Positions 1-10,055 of a stretch of 64,000 nt of DNA are shown here, in pieces; position 1 is the stretch's first letter; each line of letters opens with the position of its first letter. The DNA is taken from NCBI GenBank assembly GCA_028821515.1, contig JAPPGA010000039.1:62001-126000 (forward strand), in the 5' to 3' direction. The translations under genes were made by a program, and so were the position numbers. The notes below the pieces were generated by a model. It saw nothing but the letters and a program-made list of their open reading frames with translations, had not been told where the DNA came from and searched no databases. Source of the DNA: Gammaproteobacteria bacterium. GTDB lineage: Bacteria; Pseudomonadota; Gammaproteobacteria; Pseudomonadales; Azotimanducaceae.

Positions 1-2
1 GC

Positions 3-926
3 GCGCGGGCGCCGTTGACCGGCATGGGCGTCAACCTCATCGGCCCGACCCTGCTCGAGTTCGGCACCGAGGACCAGAAACAACGCCACATACCCCCGAT
101 TGTCCGCGGGGAAGTCCGCTGGTGCCAGGGTTACAGCGAGCCCGGGTCCGGATCCGACCTGGCAAGCCTGCGCACCCGCGCGGAGGACAACGGCGACCAC
201 TTTCTCGTCAACGGCCAGAAGATATGGACCTCCGGCGCGCATTTCGCCGACTGGATCTTCGCGCTGGTTCGCACCGACCCGGACGTTCCCAAGCACGTCG
301 GCATCAGCTTCGTCCTGATGGACATGGATCAGCCCGGAATCACCGTCAGGCCGATCCGCCTGATCAGCGGGGCCTCGCCTTTCTGCGAGACGTTCTTCGT
401 CGATGCCATCGCCCAAAAAGAGGATCTCGTCGGAGAACTGAACAAGGGCTGGACCGTCGGCAAACGCCTGCTGCAGCATGAGCGCGGCAGCATGGCGTCG
501 CTGGTCGGCGGCGCGGCAACCGATCCCCGGCCGACGCTGCAGGACGAAGCCAAGCGTTGCGTCGGTGACGACGGCGGGCGGATCGCCAACACGGCCCTGC
601 GCAGCCAAGTGGTCGTCCACAACATGAACGACCACGCCTTTCGCCTGACGCAACGCCGTGCGGTGGAAGAGGCCCGGGGCGGCGGCACACCGGGGCCCAT
701 CACCTCCATCTTCAAGGCGTACGGCACCGAACTCAGGCAGGAGAAGTCCTCGCTTTTCGTCGAAATGCGCGGCAGCGAGAGTCTCCTCTGGGACGAAGCG
801 TCCGAAAGCCAGCAGTTCGAGGACACGCGAACCTGGCTCGCCGACCGCGCCTCCTCGATCTACAGTGGTTCGAACGAGATTCAGCGCAACATCATCGCCA
901 AACGGGTGCTTGGCCTGCCGGACTAG
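3..926 (+). CDS. Acyl-CoA dehydrogenase, 3' portion (5' end outside window)
   Basis: The reading frame is already open at the left edge, so the N-terminus is missing; the TTG at 15 is internal. The visible protein carries the FAD/substrate-binding segment YSEPGSGSDLASLRTRA followed by NGQKIWTSG, and ends with the C-terminal helical signature IYSGSNEIQRNIIAKRVLGL, both typical of acyl-CoA dehydrogenases. Members oxidise an acyl-CoA to the 2,3-enoyl-CoA and pass electrons to ETF. In medium-chain enzymes the catalytic glutamate lies in YEGT; here the equivalent is YSGS, so the base is probably elsewhere, as in isovaleryl-type and several actinobacterial FadE proteins. Substrate cannot be told. 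The next gene begins 61 bp downstream on the same strand. Confidence 0.93.
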   Translation, partial: ARAPLTGMGVNLIGPTLLEFGTEDQKQRHIPPIVRGEVRWCQGYSEPGSGSDLASLRTRAEDNGDHFLVNGQKIWTSGAHFADWIFALVRTDPDVPKHVGISFVLMDMDQPGITVRPIRLISGASPFCETFFVDAIAQKEDLVGELNKGWTVGKRLLQHERGSMASLVGGAATDPRPTLQDEAKRCVGDDGGRIANTALRSQVVVHNMNDHAFRLTQRRAVEEARGGGTPGPITSIFKAYGTELRQEKSSLFVEMRGSESLLWDEASESQQFEDTRTWLADRASSIYSGSNEIQRNIIAKRVLGLPD

Positions 927-987
927 TCCGAGACGGCTTGCGATCCCCCCCCAATCTTCGCCGCAGTGACCAACGGAAACAGGATCG

Positions 988-3153
988 TTGAAGATACATG
1001 TTTCACGCGGGGCGCTACGCCACGCAGCACCCTTGGTCTGCGTGGCGCTTGCCGGCTGCAGCGAGAACGCCTACATGCCTGAGGCTGCCGAGCCGATCGC
1101 GCCGCCCGTGGCCGACCGCCGGCCGCATACCTTCACCCGCCACGGCATCGAGGTGAAAGACTCCTATCACTGGCTCCGGGACCAGAGTTATCCGACCGTC
1201 GACGATGACGACGTAATCGCCTATCTCGAAGCGGAAAACCGCTATTTCGATTCGGTCATGGAACCGCACAGGGAACTGACGGAGACACTTTTCGAAGAGA
1301 TCAAGGCCAGGCAAAAGCCGGACGACGAATCCGTACCGCTGAAGGACGGGAACCACTTCTACCAGTGGCGGTTCGAGCCCGGCGCCCAGTACCGGACCTG
1401 GACCCGCTGGCCCGTAGACGAACCTGGCGCCGTGGAGACGGTCCTCGACGAGGTGGCCCTCGCCGAGGGACACGAGTATTTCGCACTCGGCTCGTTCTCG
1501 GTCAGCCACGACGGCCGCTACCTCGCGTACAGCACTGACACGAGCGGCGCAGAGCGCTACACCATGTTCGTCAAGGACCTGGCGACCGGCGCGGTCCTGC
1601 CCGAGACAATGGAGAGCACCCTCGGGGATGCGGTCTGGGCCGCGGACAACCGGACGCTGTTCTACCAGGTGATGAACGAGAACTGGCGCTCCGACCAGGT
1701 GCGCCGCCACACGCTCGGCGAGCCGGTGCAGCGCGACGAGGTGGTCTACGAAGAGCCCGACAGCGGATTCTGGGTCGATCTCGGCGAGGCTTCGTCGAAA
1801 CGCTACGTCGTCATCTCCACCGGCGACCAGGTCACGAACGAGTCGTACGTGCTCGCTTCCGACGACCCGCGCGGAGAGCTCCTGCTCGTCGCCGCCCGGC
1901 GCGTCGGCCACGAGTACTACATCGACCACCAGGGAGACCGGTTCGTCGTCCGCAGCAACGACGCGCACAGGAACTTCCGTCTCGCGACGGCACCGGAGAA
2001 CGACTTCAGCGAGTCCACGTGGACCACGCTCATCGAGGGCACCGACGACACCTACATCCTCGGCTTCACGTGCTTTGACCGCTGGATCGCCGTCGAGGAG
2101 CGGGTGGCCGGCATCGACCAGGTGCGCATCCTGGACCGGGAGGGGGGAGAACGCCGCGTCGCCTTTCCCGAAAGCGTCTACAGCGTCGGATTTGGCGCCA
2201 ATGCCGAGTACGGCACCGATGTCGTCCGGCTGTCGTACGCGTCCATGGTCACGCCGGACACGGTGTACGACTACGACATGGGCACCGGCGATCTTGCTGT
2301 CAGGAAGGTCCGCGAGATACCGAGCGGCTACGACCCGGACCTCTACCGCACGTACCGCATTTCGGCACCCGCCCGGGACGGCGCATCCGTGCCCGTCTCC
2401 ATCGTGCACAGGAAGGACACGCCCACGGACGGCAGCGCGCCGGTCTACCTCTACGGATACGGGGCGTACGGCCACGCCATCGACCCGTCGTTCTCCACCA
2501 GCCGGATTTCGATCCTCGACCGCGGCTTCGTCTTCGCCATCGCGCACATCCGCGGCGGCTCGGAACTCGGACGGGACTGGTACGAGCAGGGCAAGCTCAA
2601 GCAGAGGACCAACACCTTCAACGACTTCGTCGATGTCGCGCGGCACTTAATCGACGAAGGCCTGGCCAAGGCGGGCCGCATCGTCATCCGGGGTGGAAGC
2701 GCCGGCGGGGAACTCATGGGCGCGGTGGTGAACCAGGCGCCGGAACTCTGGGGCGCCGTCGCCGCGCACGTGCCCTTCGTCGATGTCCTCAACACGATGC
2801 TGGATGACTCCCTGCCCCTCACGCCCGGCGAGTGGCCCGAGTGGGGCAACCCGATCACGGACAAGGACGCGTTCGAACTGATCCGTTCCTATTCGCCCTA
2901 CGATCAACTCGCCCCGGGCGACTATCCGCCCATGCTCGTCACAGGCGGCCTGAACGACCCCAGGGTGACGTACTGGGAGCCGGCCAAGTACGTCGCGAAG
3001 CTCAGGACCCTGAAGACGGACGACGAAGCCCTGGTGCTTAAGACCAACATGGGTGCCGGCCACGGCGGCAAATCGGGACGCTACGACGCGCTGTACGAGG
3101 TCGCGGAAGAGTACACGTTCTTCCTCGTGGCCCTGGGCATGACCGGCGGCTGA
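988..3153 (+). CDS. Prolyl oligopeptidase family (S9A) lipoprotein peptidase
   Basis: A 721-residue serine peptidase that should cleave short peptides after proline or a related residue. The N-terminus is a lipoprotein signal with lipobox LAGC and acceptor Cys24, so it is probably membrane-anchored in the periplasm. A seven-bladed propeller region (about 80-450) precedes the alpha/beta-hydrolase domain. The triad is visible: Ser571 in RGGSAGGE, Asp657 in GGLNDPRV, His692 in GAGHGG. The start is a TTG with AGGA four bases upstream; it gives the complete signal peptide, and no better start is seen. The downstream helicase gene begins 6 bp after the stop, so the two may be co-transcribed. Residues 24-50 are a Pro/Ala-rich linker. 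Family assignment is secure; the natural substrate is unknown. Confidence 0.95.
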   Translation: MKIHVSRGALRHAAPLVCVALAGCSENAYMPEAAEPIAPPVADRRPHTFTRHGIEVKDSYHWLRDQSYPTVDDDDVIAYLEAENRYFDSVMEPHRELTETLFEEIKARQKPDDESVPLKDGNHFYQWRFEPGAQYRTWTRWPVDEPGAVETVLDEVALAEGHEYFALGSFSVSHDGRYLAYSTDTSGAERYTMFVKDLATGAVLPETMESTLGDAVWAADNRTLFYQVMNENWRSDQVRRHTLGEPVQRDEVVYEEPDSGFWVDLGEASSKRYVVISTGDQVTNESYVLASDDPRGELLLVAARRVGHEYYIDHQGDRFVVRSNDAHRNFRLATAPENDFSESTWTTLIEGTDDTYILGFTCFDRWIAVEERVAGIDQVRILDREGGERRVAFPESVYSVGFGANAEYGTDVVRLSYASMVTPDTVYDYDMGTGDLAVRKVREIPSGYDPDLYRTYRISAPARDGASVPVSIVHRKDTPTDGSAPVYLYGYGAYGHAIDPSFSTSRISILDRGFVFAIAHIRGGSELGRDWYEQGKLKQRTNTFNDFVDVARHLIDEGLAKAGRIVIRGGSAGGELMGAVVNQAPELWGAVAAHVPFVDVLNTMLDDSLPLTPGEWPEWGNPITDKDAFELIRSYSPYDQLAPGDYPPMLVTGGLNDPRVTYWEPAKYVAKLRTLKTDDEALVLKTNMGAGHGGKSGRYDALYEVAEEYTFFLVALGMTGG

Positions 3154-3159
3154 CCGCCG

Positions 3160-6100
3160 ATGTCGGGGACGACGGCCTTTCACCCGGGGGTTGACGCCTG
3201 GTTCGCGTCCCGGTTCGACGCGCCGACCGACGTCCAGGCGCGAAGCTGGCCAAGGATCGCCGCCGGCCAGCACCTCGTCATCACCGCGCCGACGGGAAGC
3301 GGCAAGACGCTGACGGCCTTCCTGTGGGCGCTCAACGCCTTCGCCACCGGCGCGTCGCCGACCGGCGCGACGCGGGTGCTCTACGTCTCCCCGTTGAAAG
3401 CCCTGAACAACGACATTCAGCGCAACCTGACGGAACCGTTGCGTGAGCTTCGTCACACCTTCGAAGACCGGGGCGAGACGTTCCCCAATGTGCGCGCCGC
3501 GACGCGCAGCGGCGACACTCCCCAGGGGGAACGCCAACGCCTGCTGCGCCGGCCGCCGGAAATCCTCATCACCACTCCGGAGAGCCTGCTCTTGCTCCTG
3601 ACGACAACCCGGGGGCGGCAGGCGTTGTCGACGGTGGAGACCGTGATCACGGACGAGATTCACTCCATCCTCGACAACCGGCGCGGCGCATCCCTGATGA
3701 CGAGCCTCGAACGGCTGGTCGAGATCGCGGGCGAGTTCCAGCGCATCGCGCTGTCCGCGACGGTGCGGCCCCTCGAAGCCGTCGCTCAATTCGTCGGCGG
3801 CAGCGACGAGCACGGCCGGCCGCGCGAGGTCGGCACGGTGTGCTCGGCGGCGGACAAGCAGATCGAGCTGGCCGTCCGGTTCCCCGAGGCGGCCCGCTAC
3901 GCCGCAGAGAACGGCAAAAAGGTCTGGGAGCCGCTGTCCGACGTGTTCCGGGACGTGATCGATGCGAACCGCTCAACGCTCATCTTCGCCAACAGCCGCC
4001 GATTGACGGAGAAGATCACCCTCAAGCTGAACGACGACGCGGTGGGCCCGATCGCGTATGCCCATCACGGGTCCCTGTCCCGGGAGGTCCGAACCGAGGT
4101 CGAGCGCCGTTTCAAAGACGGCGAACTGAAGGCCATCGTCGCCACCAATTCGCTGGAGATGGGAATCGATATCGGCGACCTGGACCAGGTCGTGCTGGTG
4201 CAGTCGCCCCCCTCCCTCGCCGCCTCCCTGCAGCGCATCGGACGCGCCGGGCACAACGTCGGCGATACGAGCCACGGAGCGCTGTTTCCCACCCATGCGC
4301 GGGACTTCCTCGAGGCCGCCGCCATTGCGAACGCGGTGCGGGGGCGCGACATCGAGCCGCTTGCGGCCATATCGAATCCACTCGACGTGCTCGCGCAGGT
4401 CCTGGTCTCGATGACCGCATCGGAGACGCGCACCGTCGAGGGGGCGTACCGGACGATTCGCCGCGCTGGTCCGTACGCTTCGCTGGATCGCCGGCAATTC
4501 GACCTGGTCGTCGAGATGCTTGCCGGACGCTATGCCGGCACCCGCATACGCGACCTTAAGCCCCGCATCGCCTTCGACCGGATCCGCAACACCCTGAAAG
4601 CGCGCAGGAGCGCCGTTTTCGCCCTGTACAACGCGGGCGGAACAATCCCTGACAGGGGCTACTACCAGCTCCGGCACGCGGAGTCGGGCGCCCTCATAGG
4701 GGAACTCGACGAGGAGTTCGTGTGGGAGGCGACCATCGGCCAGAACTTTACCCTCGGTACCCAGAACTGGCGGATCGAGCGCATCACGCACAACGATGTC
4801 CTGGTCAGGTCGGCCGAGCCGGGCGCCACCGCGCCGCCGTTCTGGCGCGCCGAGAACATCGAGCGCAGCTTCTATTTCTCCCAGCGCGTCGGGGACTTCC
4901 TGGAGTACGCGAACGGACTGCTCGCCGCCGGTGCGGAAGACGAACTCGAGCGCCATCTGCGCGACGAACTCGCTTTCGAAGCCATCGCGGCCGAGGAATT
5001 GCGCGGCTACCTGGCGCGCCAGCGCGAGGCGTCGGGCCGGGACCTTCCGCACCGGCATCACCTGCTGGTGGAACACATCCGCACGGGGCCGGGGGGCTAT
5101 GCGGGGCCGGACAGGAATCAGCAGATCGTCCTGCACACGTCATGGGGCGGCCGCGTGAACCGTCCCATTGCGCTCGCCATGGAAGCCGCCTGGCAGCAGC
5201 GCTTCGACACCGACGCCGATATCCATGCCGACAACTACGCCATCGTCGCGCAGGTCCAGGAGGGCGTCGACCCGGACTCGCTGCTCTCGCTCGTGACGTC
5301 CGCCAACTTCGAAGCATTGCTCCGGCAGTCCCTGGAGGGCAGCGGCTTCTTCGGCGCGCGGTTTCGCGAGTGCGCGGGCCGCGCCCTGCTGTTGACGCGC
5401 CAGCGATTCAATCAGCGCATGCCGCTGTGGATGACCCGCATGCAGGCAAAGAGACTCCTCACCGCCATCCGGCGGCTCGACGACTTCCCCGTGCTGCTCG
5501 AGACCTGGCGCACCTGCCTCAACGACGAGTTTGACATGCCTGCCGCGCGCGAGGCGCTGGCCGACCTCGAGACCGGCGCGACCGCCACCTCGATCACCGA
5601 GACATCCGCGCCCACGCCGTTCGCCGCCGGGATCGCGTACGACCAAGTGAACCGGTACATGTACGCGGACGACACGCCGGAACGGCGCGGCCCATCGGCG
5701 CTTTCCGAGGAACTGATCCGCCAGGCCGTGCACGACCAGCGGCTGCGGCCGAGCATCGCGCCCGGTGTGATCGCCGACTTCGAGTCGAAGGCGCAGCGCA
5801 CGGCGGCCGGCTACGCGCCGCAGGATGCCGAGGACCTGGCGGAGTGGGTGAAGGAGCGTGTGCTGATTCCTGCAGCGGAACTCTCGACCCTGCTGGCCGA
5901 CGCGACCTGGGACGTGCCGGACGACGTCACCCGGATCGCCCGGGGAAGCGAGGCCTGGCTCGTCCATGACGAAGATGCCGCGCACATTGAACGCACTTTG
6001 CTGGGCAGGACCGGCACGCCGGCAGGTCGCGAGGATCCCAGGGACGCCTTGCAGCTGTTCACGGAGTTCATCCGGTACTACGGTCCACGCACCCGTGACG

Positions 6101-7509
6101 AGTTGTGTGCCCTGTTCCCCGTCGAACCGGACGCGCTCGACAGGATCCTCGCGTCGCTGGTGGACTCGGAGACCCTCGTCGAAGGACCCCTGGTCGATGG
6201 GTCCGACGCCAGCCAGTTCTGCGATGCGGAAAACCTGGAAACCCTCATTCGCTTCCAGCGCGCCGCCCGGCGCGCGGCGGTCGAACCGCAACCGGTTCGC
6301 ATGCTGCCCGCGTTCATCGCCGCGTGGCAGCGCGTGGGCACCAGGGCGTCGGAGAGTCGGATGCTCGACGTCGCGGAACAGCTTCGGGGCTTCGTGGCGC
6401 CGCTGCCCTTCTGGCTGGAAGACGCCTGGCGCTCGAGGCTCACCGGCTTCGAGCCGGAGATGCTCTCATCCGCTCTCGCGACCTATGGTCTGGCCTGGCG
6501 CGGGGCCGGCCGGGAGCGCATCACGTTCGGCTTCGAGGACGAACTGGACGCGCTGGCGCCACCCGCCGCGGCAACGACCAGGATCACGTCGCTGTTCATG
6601 GATACCGCCGCCCGGTACACCTTCGCGCAACTGATGGATGCCTCGGACATGGACGCGGAAGCGTTCAACGCCCTGTTCTGGGACGCGGTCTGGGCAGGAC
6701 ATGTCGTCTCCGACGGCGTGCTGCCCCTGAAGGCAGGCGCGGCGCAGCGCTTTCGGCTGACCGGCGGGGTCCAGAACCGGCGCCAGGCACCCAGCGCGTC
6801 CGACAGGCGTATCGCCCGCGCACGGGCGCGCCGCGTGGCGCAGGGGTGGCCGGGGAACTGGATGCTCGCGAGCGCGGAGCTACCGTCAGAAGACGGGGCG
6901 GTGCCGGATGCCATGGATGCGCTCGAGACCGCCAAGGACCTGGGCCGCGTCCTGCTCGACCGGTACGGGATCGTGAACCGGGACATCGCGGCCCGGGAAG
7001 GCGGCGTATTCCGCTGGCGCGACCTGTTTCGCGCGCTGCGCGTCATGGAACTCTCCGGCGAGGTGGTGACAGGCCTCTTCTTCGAGGACCTGGCCGGGCC
7101 CCAGTTCGCCGTCCCCGGCGCGGTACGCGAACTGGTACGCCTCACCACCGGCCGTCCGGCGACGTTCTGGGTCAACGCCGTCGACCCGATCGCTCCCACC
7201 GGTCTTGGTCTCGACTGGGAAGAACTTCCCCAGCGTCGCGCCCAAAACCACCTGGGTTTTCATGCCGGCGAACTGGCCTTTGTCGTCGAGAACGGCGGAA
7301 GAAGGCTGTTCATTCACGTCGCGCCCGACGATCCGGGGCTCGACGCGCTCGCCGCCGACCTGGCATCGATCCTGCGGGGAAATCGACGTGTTTCGATCGA
7401 GACCATCAACGACCTGCCCGCCCGGCAGAGCCCGTACCTCGAGGCGCTCGACAGGCATCTCGAACTGGCGCGCGATCACCGGGGGATCTACTTGCAGCGG
7501 CGAATCTAG
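3160..7509 (+). CDS. lhr: Lhr-family ATP-dependent helicase
   Basis: A 1449-residue superfamily 2 helicase of the large helicase-related family. The RecA-like core is N-terminal: Walker A APTGSGKT (residues 43-50, K49), DEIH box at 165-168, SAT motif in IALSATVRP, and motif VI in QRIGRAGHN. The rest is the long Lhr-specific C-terminal region (winged helix and tetrameric Lhr-C domains), and the size is close to the roughly 1500 residues of E. coli Lhr. Lhr enzymes translocate 3'-5' on single-stranded DNA, unwind RNA:DNA hybrids and are linked to DNA repair. Bacterial operons often pair lhr with a metallophosphoesterase; none is adjacent here (one lies at 59.7 kb). Convergent with the halogenase gene 16 bp downstream, with no visible terminator. 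Confidence 0.95.
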   Translation: MSGTTAFHPGVDAWFASRFDAPTDVQARSWPRIAAGQHLVITAPTGSGKTLTAFLWALNAFATGASPTGATRVLYVSPLKALNNDIQRNLTEPLRELRHTFEDRGETFPNVRAATRSGDTPQGERQRLLRRPPEILITTPESLLLLLTTTRGRQALSTVETVITDEIHSILDNRRGASLMTSLERLVEIAGEFQRIALSATVRPLEAVAQFVGGSDEHGRPREVGTVCSAADKQIELAVRFPEAARYAAENGKKVWEPLSDVFRDVIDANRSTLIFANSRRLTEKITLKLNDDAVGPIAYAHHGSLSREVRTEVERRFKDGELKAIVATNSLEMGIDIGDLDQVVLVQSPPSLAASLQRIGRAGHNVGDTSHGALFPTHARDFLEAAAIANAVRGRDIEPLAAISNPLDVLAQVLVSMTASETRTVEGAYRTIRRAGPYASLDRRQFDLVVEMLAGRYAGTRIRDLKPRIAFDRIRNTLKARRSAVFALYNAGGTIPDRGYYQLRHAESGALIGELDEEFVWEATIGQNFTLGTQNWRIERITHNDVLVRSAEPGATAPPFWRAENIERSFYFSQRVGDFLEYANGLLAAGAEDELERHLRDELAFEAIAAEELRGYLARQREASGRDLPHRHHLLVEHIRTGPGGYAGPDRNQQIVLHTSWGGRVNRPIALAMEAAWQQRFDTDADIHADNYAIVAQVQEGVDPDSLLSLVTSANFEALLRQSLEGSGFFGARFRECAGRALLLTRQRFNQRMPLWMTRMQAKRLLTAIRRLDDFPVLLETWRTCLNDEFDMPAAREALADLETGATATSITETSAPTPFAAGIAYDQVNRYMYADDTPERRGPSALSEELIRQAVHDQRLRPSIAPGVIADFESKAQRTAAGYAPQDAEDLAEWVKERVLIPAAELSTLLADATWDVPDDVTRIARGSEAWLVHDEDAAHIERTLLGRTGTPAGREDPRDALQLFTEFIRYYGPRTRDELCALFPVEPDALDRILASLVDSETLVEGPLVDGSDASQFCDAENLETLIRFQRAARRAAVEPQPVRMLPAFIAAWQRVGTRASESRMLDVAEQLRGFVAPLPFWLEDAWRSRLTGFEPEMLSSALATYGLAWRGAGRERITFGFEDELDALAPPAAATTRITSLFMDTAARYTFAQLMDASDMDAEAFNALFWDAVWAGHVVSDGVLPLKAGAAQRFRLTGGVQNRRQAPSASDRRIARARARRVAQGWPGNWMLASAELPSEDGAVPDAMDALETAKDLGRVLLDRYGIVNRDIAAREGGVFRWRDLFRALRVMELSGEVVTGLFFEDLAGPQFAVPGAVRELVRLTTGRPATFWVNAVDPIAPTGLGLDWEELPQRRAQNHLGFHAGELAFVVENGGRRLFIHVAPDDPGLDALAADLASILRGNRRVSIETINDLPARQSPYLEALDRHLELARDHRGIYLQRRI

Positions 7510-7525
7510 CGCCACGGGACAGCCG

Positions 7526-9022
7526 CTACATGGACGCCGAACCCGCCTTGCAGTAGTGGTCGATGAACCGCTGGTGGTCGGGAAGCTGGCCGACGCCGTT
7601 GGCGACGGTGCCGTGGATTCCCGTCAGGAACTTCGTCAGTTCGTCGTCGCTCATCATGTTGACGATCGGGTGGTACTGCTCGGGAAGGATTCCCTGGCCC
7701 AGCATGACCTGGATCCAGGAGTTCTCGCCGAACAGTTCCGTCGGCAGCTTGAACACGCGGCCGGCCTGCCTGAACAGCTCGATGCGATGGCGCAGCGAAT
7801 CCGGAATGTCCATCGACGCGCAGTGCCGCCAGAACGGCGTATCGCGGCGATTCGTGACGTGATAGTGCAGGATGATGAAGTCGCGCACGTTGTCGATCTC
7901 GAACTTCATCTGGCTGTTGAACTCGTCCACGTCAGGTTGCCGGATACCGTCGTAGGGGAACATCTGCATGAGCCGGATGATGCTTCTCTGGATCAGGTGG
8001 ATGCTGGTCGACTCCAGCGGCTCGATGAACCCGGACGCCAGCCCCATGGCGACGCAGTTCCTGTGCCAGTGCCGGCGCCGTTGTCCCGTGTGGAACTTGA
8101 TGACGCGGGGCTCGGTCAGGACCTTGCCCTGCACGTTGCCGAGCAGCTTGGCCACGGCTTCGTCGTCGGACCAGTACTCCGAACTGAAGACGACGCCGTT
8201 GCCGACGCGGTGCTGAAGCGGAATCCGCCATTGCCAGCCCGCCTCGCGGGCGATTGACCGGGTGTAGGGCAACGGTGGCTGCAGCGCTTCGGTCTGCACC
8301 GCAACGGCGGCATTGCAGGGCAGCCAGTGTCCCCAGTCCTCGTAGCCGGACTTGAGCGTCTGCTCGATCAGCAGTCCCCGGAACCCCGTGCAGTCGATAA
8401 ACAGGTCGCCTTCCACGAGTTGTCCCGACTGCAGGCGGATTCCGGTGATGTAGCCGCTCGCCGGGTCCTGCTCGACCGTCTCGATCCGGCCCTCCTGGCG
8501 CACTGCGCCATGTTCCTCTGCCATGCCGCGCAGGAATCTTGCGTACAGGGATGCGTCGAAGTGGTAGGCATAGTTCAGGGCATGATTGGGCAATACCGCG
8601 AATCGGCTCTGCCTGGCCGCCACCCATTCCTTGCAGTACTCACCGAACTCGCGGCTGATGCCCATCTGTCGGCCCTTGAGCCAGAAGTGCTGGAAACCGG
8701 CGGCCCAACTGTCCTTTCCCGTCCAGCCGAAGGAATGGATGTAGTCCTCGCCGAGGTCCCGCCAGTTCTCGAAGGAGATGCCGAGCTTGAACGTGCCCTG
8801 CACGGCCCTGACGAAGTCCTGCTCCTTGATCTGCAGAAGCTCATGCAGGGTGAGCAGGGTGGGAATCGTGGCTTCGCCCACGCCCACGGTGCCGATCTCG
8901 TCGGACTCGACCAGGGTGATGTCGAGGGTCTTGCCCAGGAGCTTCGCCAACGACGCGGCGGCCATCCACCCGGCGGTGCCGCCGCCGGCAATCACGACCT
9001 TGTGGATCTTTCTGCGTTGCAC
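7526..9022 (-). CDS. PrnA-like flavin-dependent halogenase homologue (copy 1, canonical motifs)
   Basis: A 498-residue member of the tryptophan-halogenase (PrnA/RebH) family. It shows the FAD loop AGGGTAGW near the N-terminus, the conserved lysine K79 in GTFKLG (same number as the catalytic lysine of PrnA), the halogenase signature W263-Q-W265-R-I267-P268, and the GFIEPLES segment with Glu337-Ser338, matching the catalytic Glu346-Ser347 of PrnA. All key halogenation residues are therefore present. No flavin reductase and no NRPS/PKS genes are nearby. It is the last gene of the receptor-halogenase-SapC-cupin operon, 16 bp after the cupin gene. PrnA-like genes of this genomic setting are known beside carbohydrate receptors in Caulobacter, Xanthomonas and Alteromonadales, but their substrate is unknown. 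Chlorinating activity is inference. Confidence 0.9.
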   Translation of the reverse strand: MQRRKIHKVVIAGGGTAGWMAAASLAKLLGKTLDITLVESDEIGTVGVGEATIPTLLTLHELLQIKEQDFVRAVQGTFKLGISFENWRDLGEDYIHSFGWTGKDSWAAGFQHFWLKGRQMGISREFGEYCKEWVAARQSRFAVLPNHALNYAYHFDASLYARFLRGMAEEHGAVRQEGRIETVEQDPASGYITGIRLQSGQLVEGDLFIDCTGFRGLLIEQTLKSGYEDWGHWLPCNAAVAVQTEALQPPLPYTRSIAREAGWQWRIPLQHRVGNGVVFSSEYWSDDEAVAKLLGNVQGKVLTEPRVIKFHTGQRRRHWHRNCVAMGLASGFIEPLESTSIHLIQRSIIRLMQMFPYDGIRQPDVDEFNSQMKFEIDNVRDFIILHYHVTNRRDTPFWRHCASMDIPDSLRHRIELFRQAGRVFKLPTELFGENSWIQVMLGQGILPEQYHPIVNMMSDDELTKFLTGIHGTVANGVGQLPDHQRFIDHYCKAGSASM

Positions 9023-9038
9023 GACTTGCCTCCGTTCG

Positions 9039-10055
9039 CTATCGGTTCAGCCTGTTGAGCAGCGTTGCCCGCAGGCGCTTTGCCGCCGGTTCGTCGAGTG
9101 TCGACAGACAGCCCCGGCCGGGTTCGGGAATGTGCTCGTAGACCCGCTCATCGGCATCGAATACGTAGTGATCGAACAGCCGGCGCCACGCTTCCCGCTG
9201 CCTGGCGGGCAGGTCCCGCAGCGACAGGATGGCGTGCATGAGGGCATCGGTCGGCGACCCCATGGCGGCGGGCGTCGTACACCACCAGTAGTTGATGAGG
9301 AGGTTGAAGGACGACAGCGATTCGACGTGGTGCCACCACATGCTCGGAATCACGATGGCGTCGCCCGGCTTGAGGACTGCCGACCTGGCGTGCCTGGCGG
9401 CCTCTCTGAAACGCGGATAGCGCGTGAGGTCGGGATCGGCGAAGTCAACGAGACTGATCGCCTGGCCCGAAGGCGTTGGATCCAGGGGGCCGACATAGAG
9501 GTTGTCGACCTGGTCGGGCGGAACCAGCGTGAACCTTCTCTCTCCCGCCACCACGCAGGCGAGGTTGTCCGGGAAGTCGAAATGGGCCGAGATGCGGGTC
9601 TGGTTGCCGAGCCAGAAACTGGCGAGCGGATCGGGGACCGGCAATCGGATATCGTTGTGGGCTCGAAAACCCGGTAGCCACCCGTCCACCGGCGTCGAGC
9701 CGACGTAGATCGTCGCGAGACGATCCTCGCGTTCGGCTTCGGCGAGTTTGCCGAGAATCTGCGATAGCGGAGCCTTGCCGCGGTCGAAGTTGAAGCCGCT
9801 GAAATCCTCGTTGTAGAAAAACCGTCCGTCGATCGCCGTCGTGCCGGCGTAAGCCGTCACCGGCGAGTCCGTCCAGAACCTCGAGAGGTACCGCGCTGCG
9901 GCGTCGACCGATTGGCTGCACTGCTCCACGGCCGGCCAATGCCTCACCAATCCACGCAACACGAGGGGTTCGGAGGCGTCAAGCGCCGCTTCGGGAACAT
10001 TCCCTTCCGCACAGTCCATCGACTGCATCGGCCGGGCCTCGGCGCAGGCGTTCAT
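9039..10055 (-). CDS. FIH-like cupin (JmjC/cupin_8) putative Fe(II)/2-oxoglutarate oxygenase
   Basis: A 338-residue protein with a jelly-roll metal site. The iron triad is readable as His158-x-Asp160 in ISAHFDFPDN and His243 in SMWWHHVESL; the stretch WWHHVESL followed by LLINYWW closely resembles the active-site strand of the asparaginyl hydroxylase FIH. Such enzymes hydroxylate protein or small-molecule substrates using 2-oxoglutarate and O2. The start codon overlaps the end of the sapC gene by 4 bp, implying translational coupling. Cupin-like proteins of this kind recur next to SapC and PrnA-like genes in receptor loci. The substrate is unknown; a role in modifying a cell-surface protein or an imported compound is only a guess. 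Confidence 0.85.
   Translation of the reverse strand: MNACAEARPMQSMDCAEGNVPEAALDASEPLVLRGLVRHWPAVEQCSQSVDAAARYLSRFWTDSPVTAYAGTTAIDGRFFYNEDFSGFNFDRGKAPLSQILGKLAEAEREDRLATIYVGSTPVDGWLPGFRAHNDIRLPVPDPLASFWLGNQTRISAHFDFPDNLACVVAGERRFTLVPPDQVDNLYVGPLDPTPSGQAISLVDFADPDLTRYPRFREAARHARSAVLKPGDAIVIPSMWWHHVESLSSFNLLINYWWCTTPAAMGSPTDALMHAILSLRDLPARQREAWRRLFDHYVFDADERVYEHIPEPGRGCLSTLDEPAAKRLRATLLNRLNR

Noticed and set aside
1015-2646. Long open frame on the minus strand opposite the prolyl oligopeptidase gene
   Set aside because: It mirrors the codon pattern of the real gene in a GC-rich sequence, shows no domain and has low-complexity Val/Arg/Asp composition.
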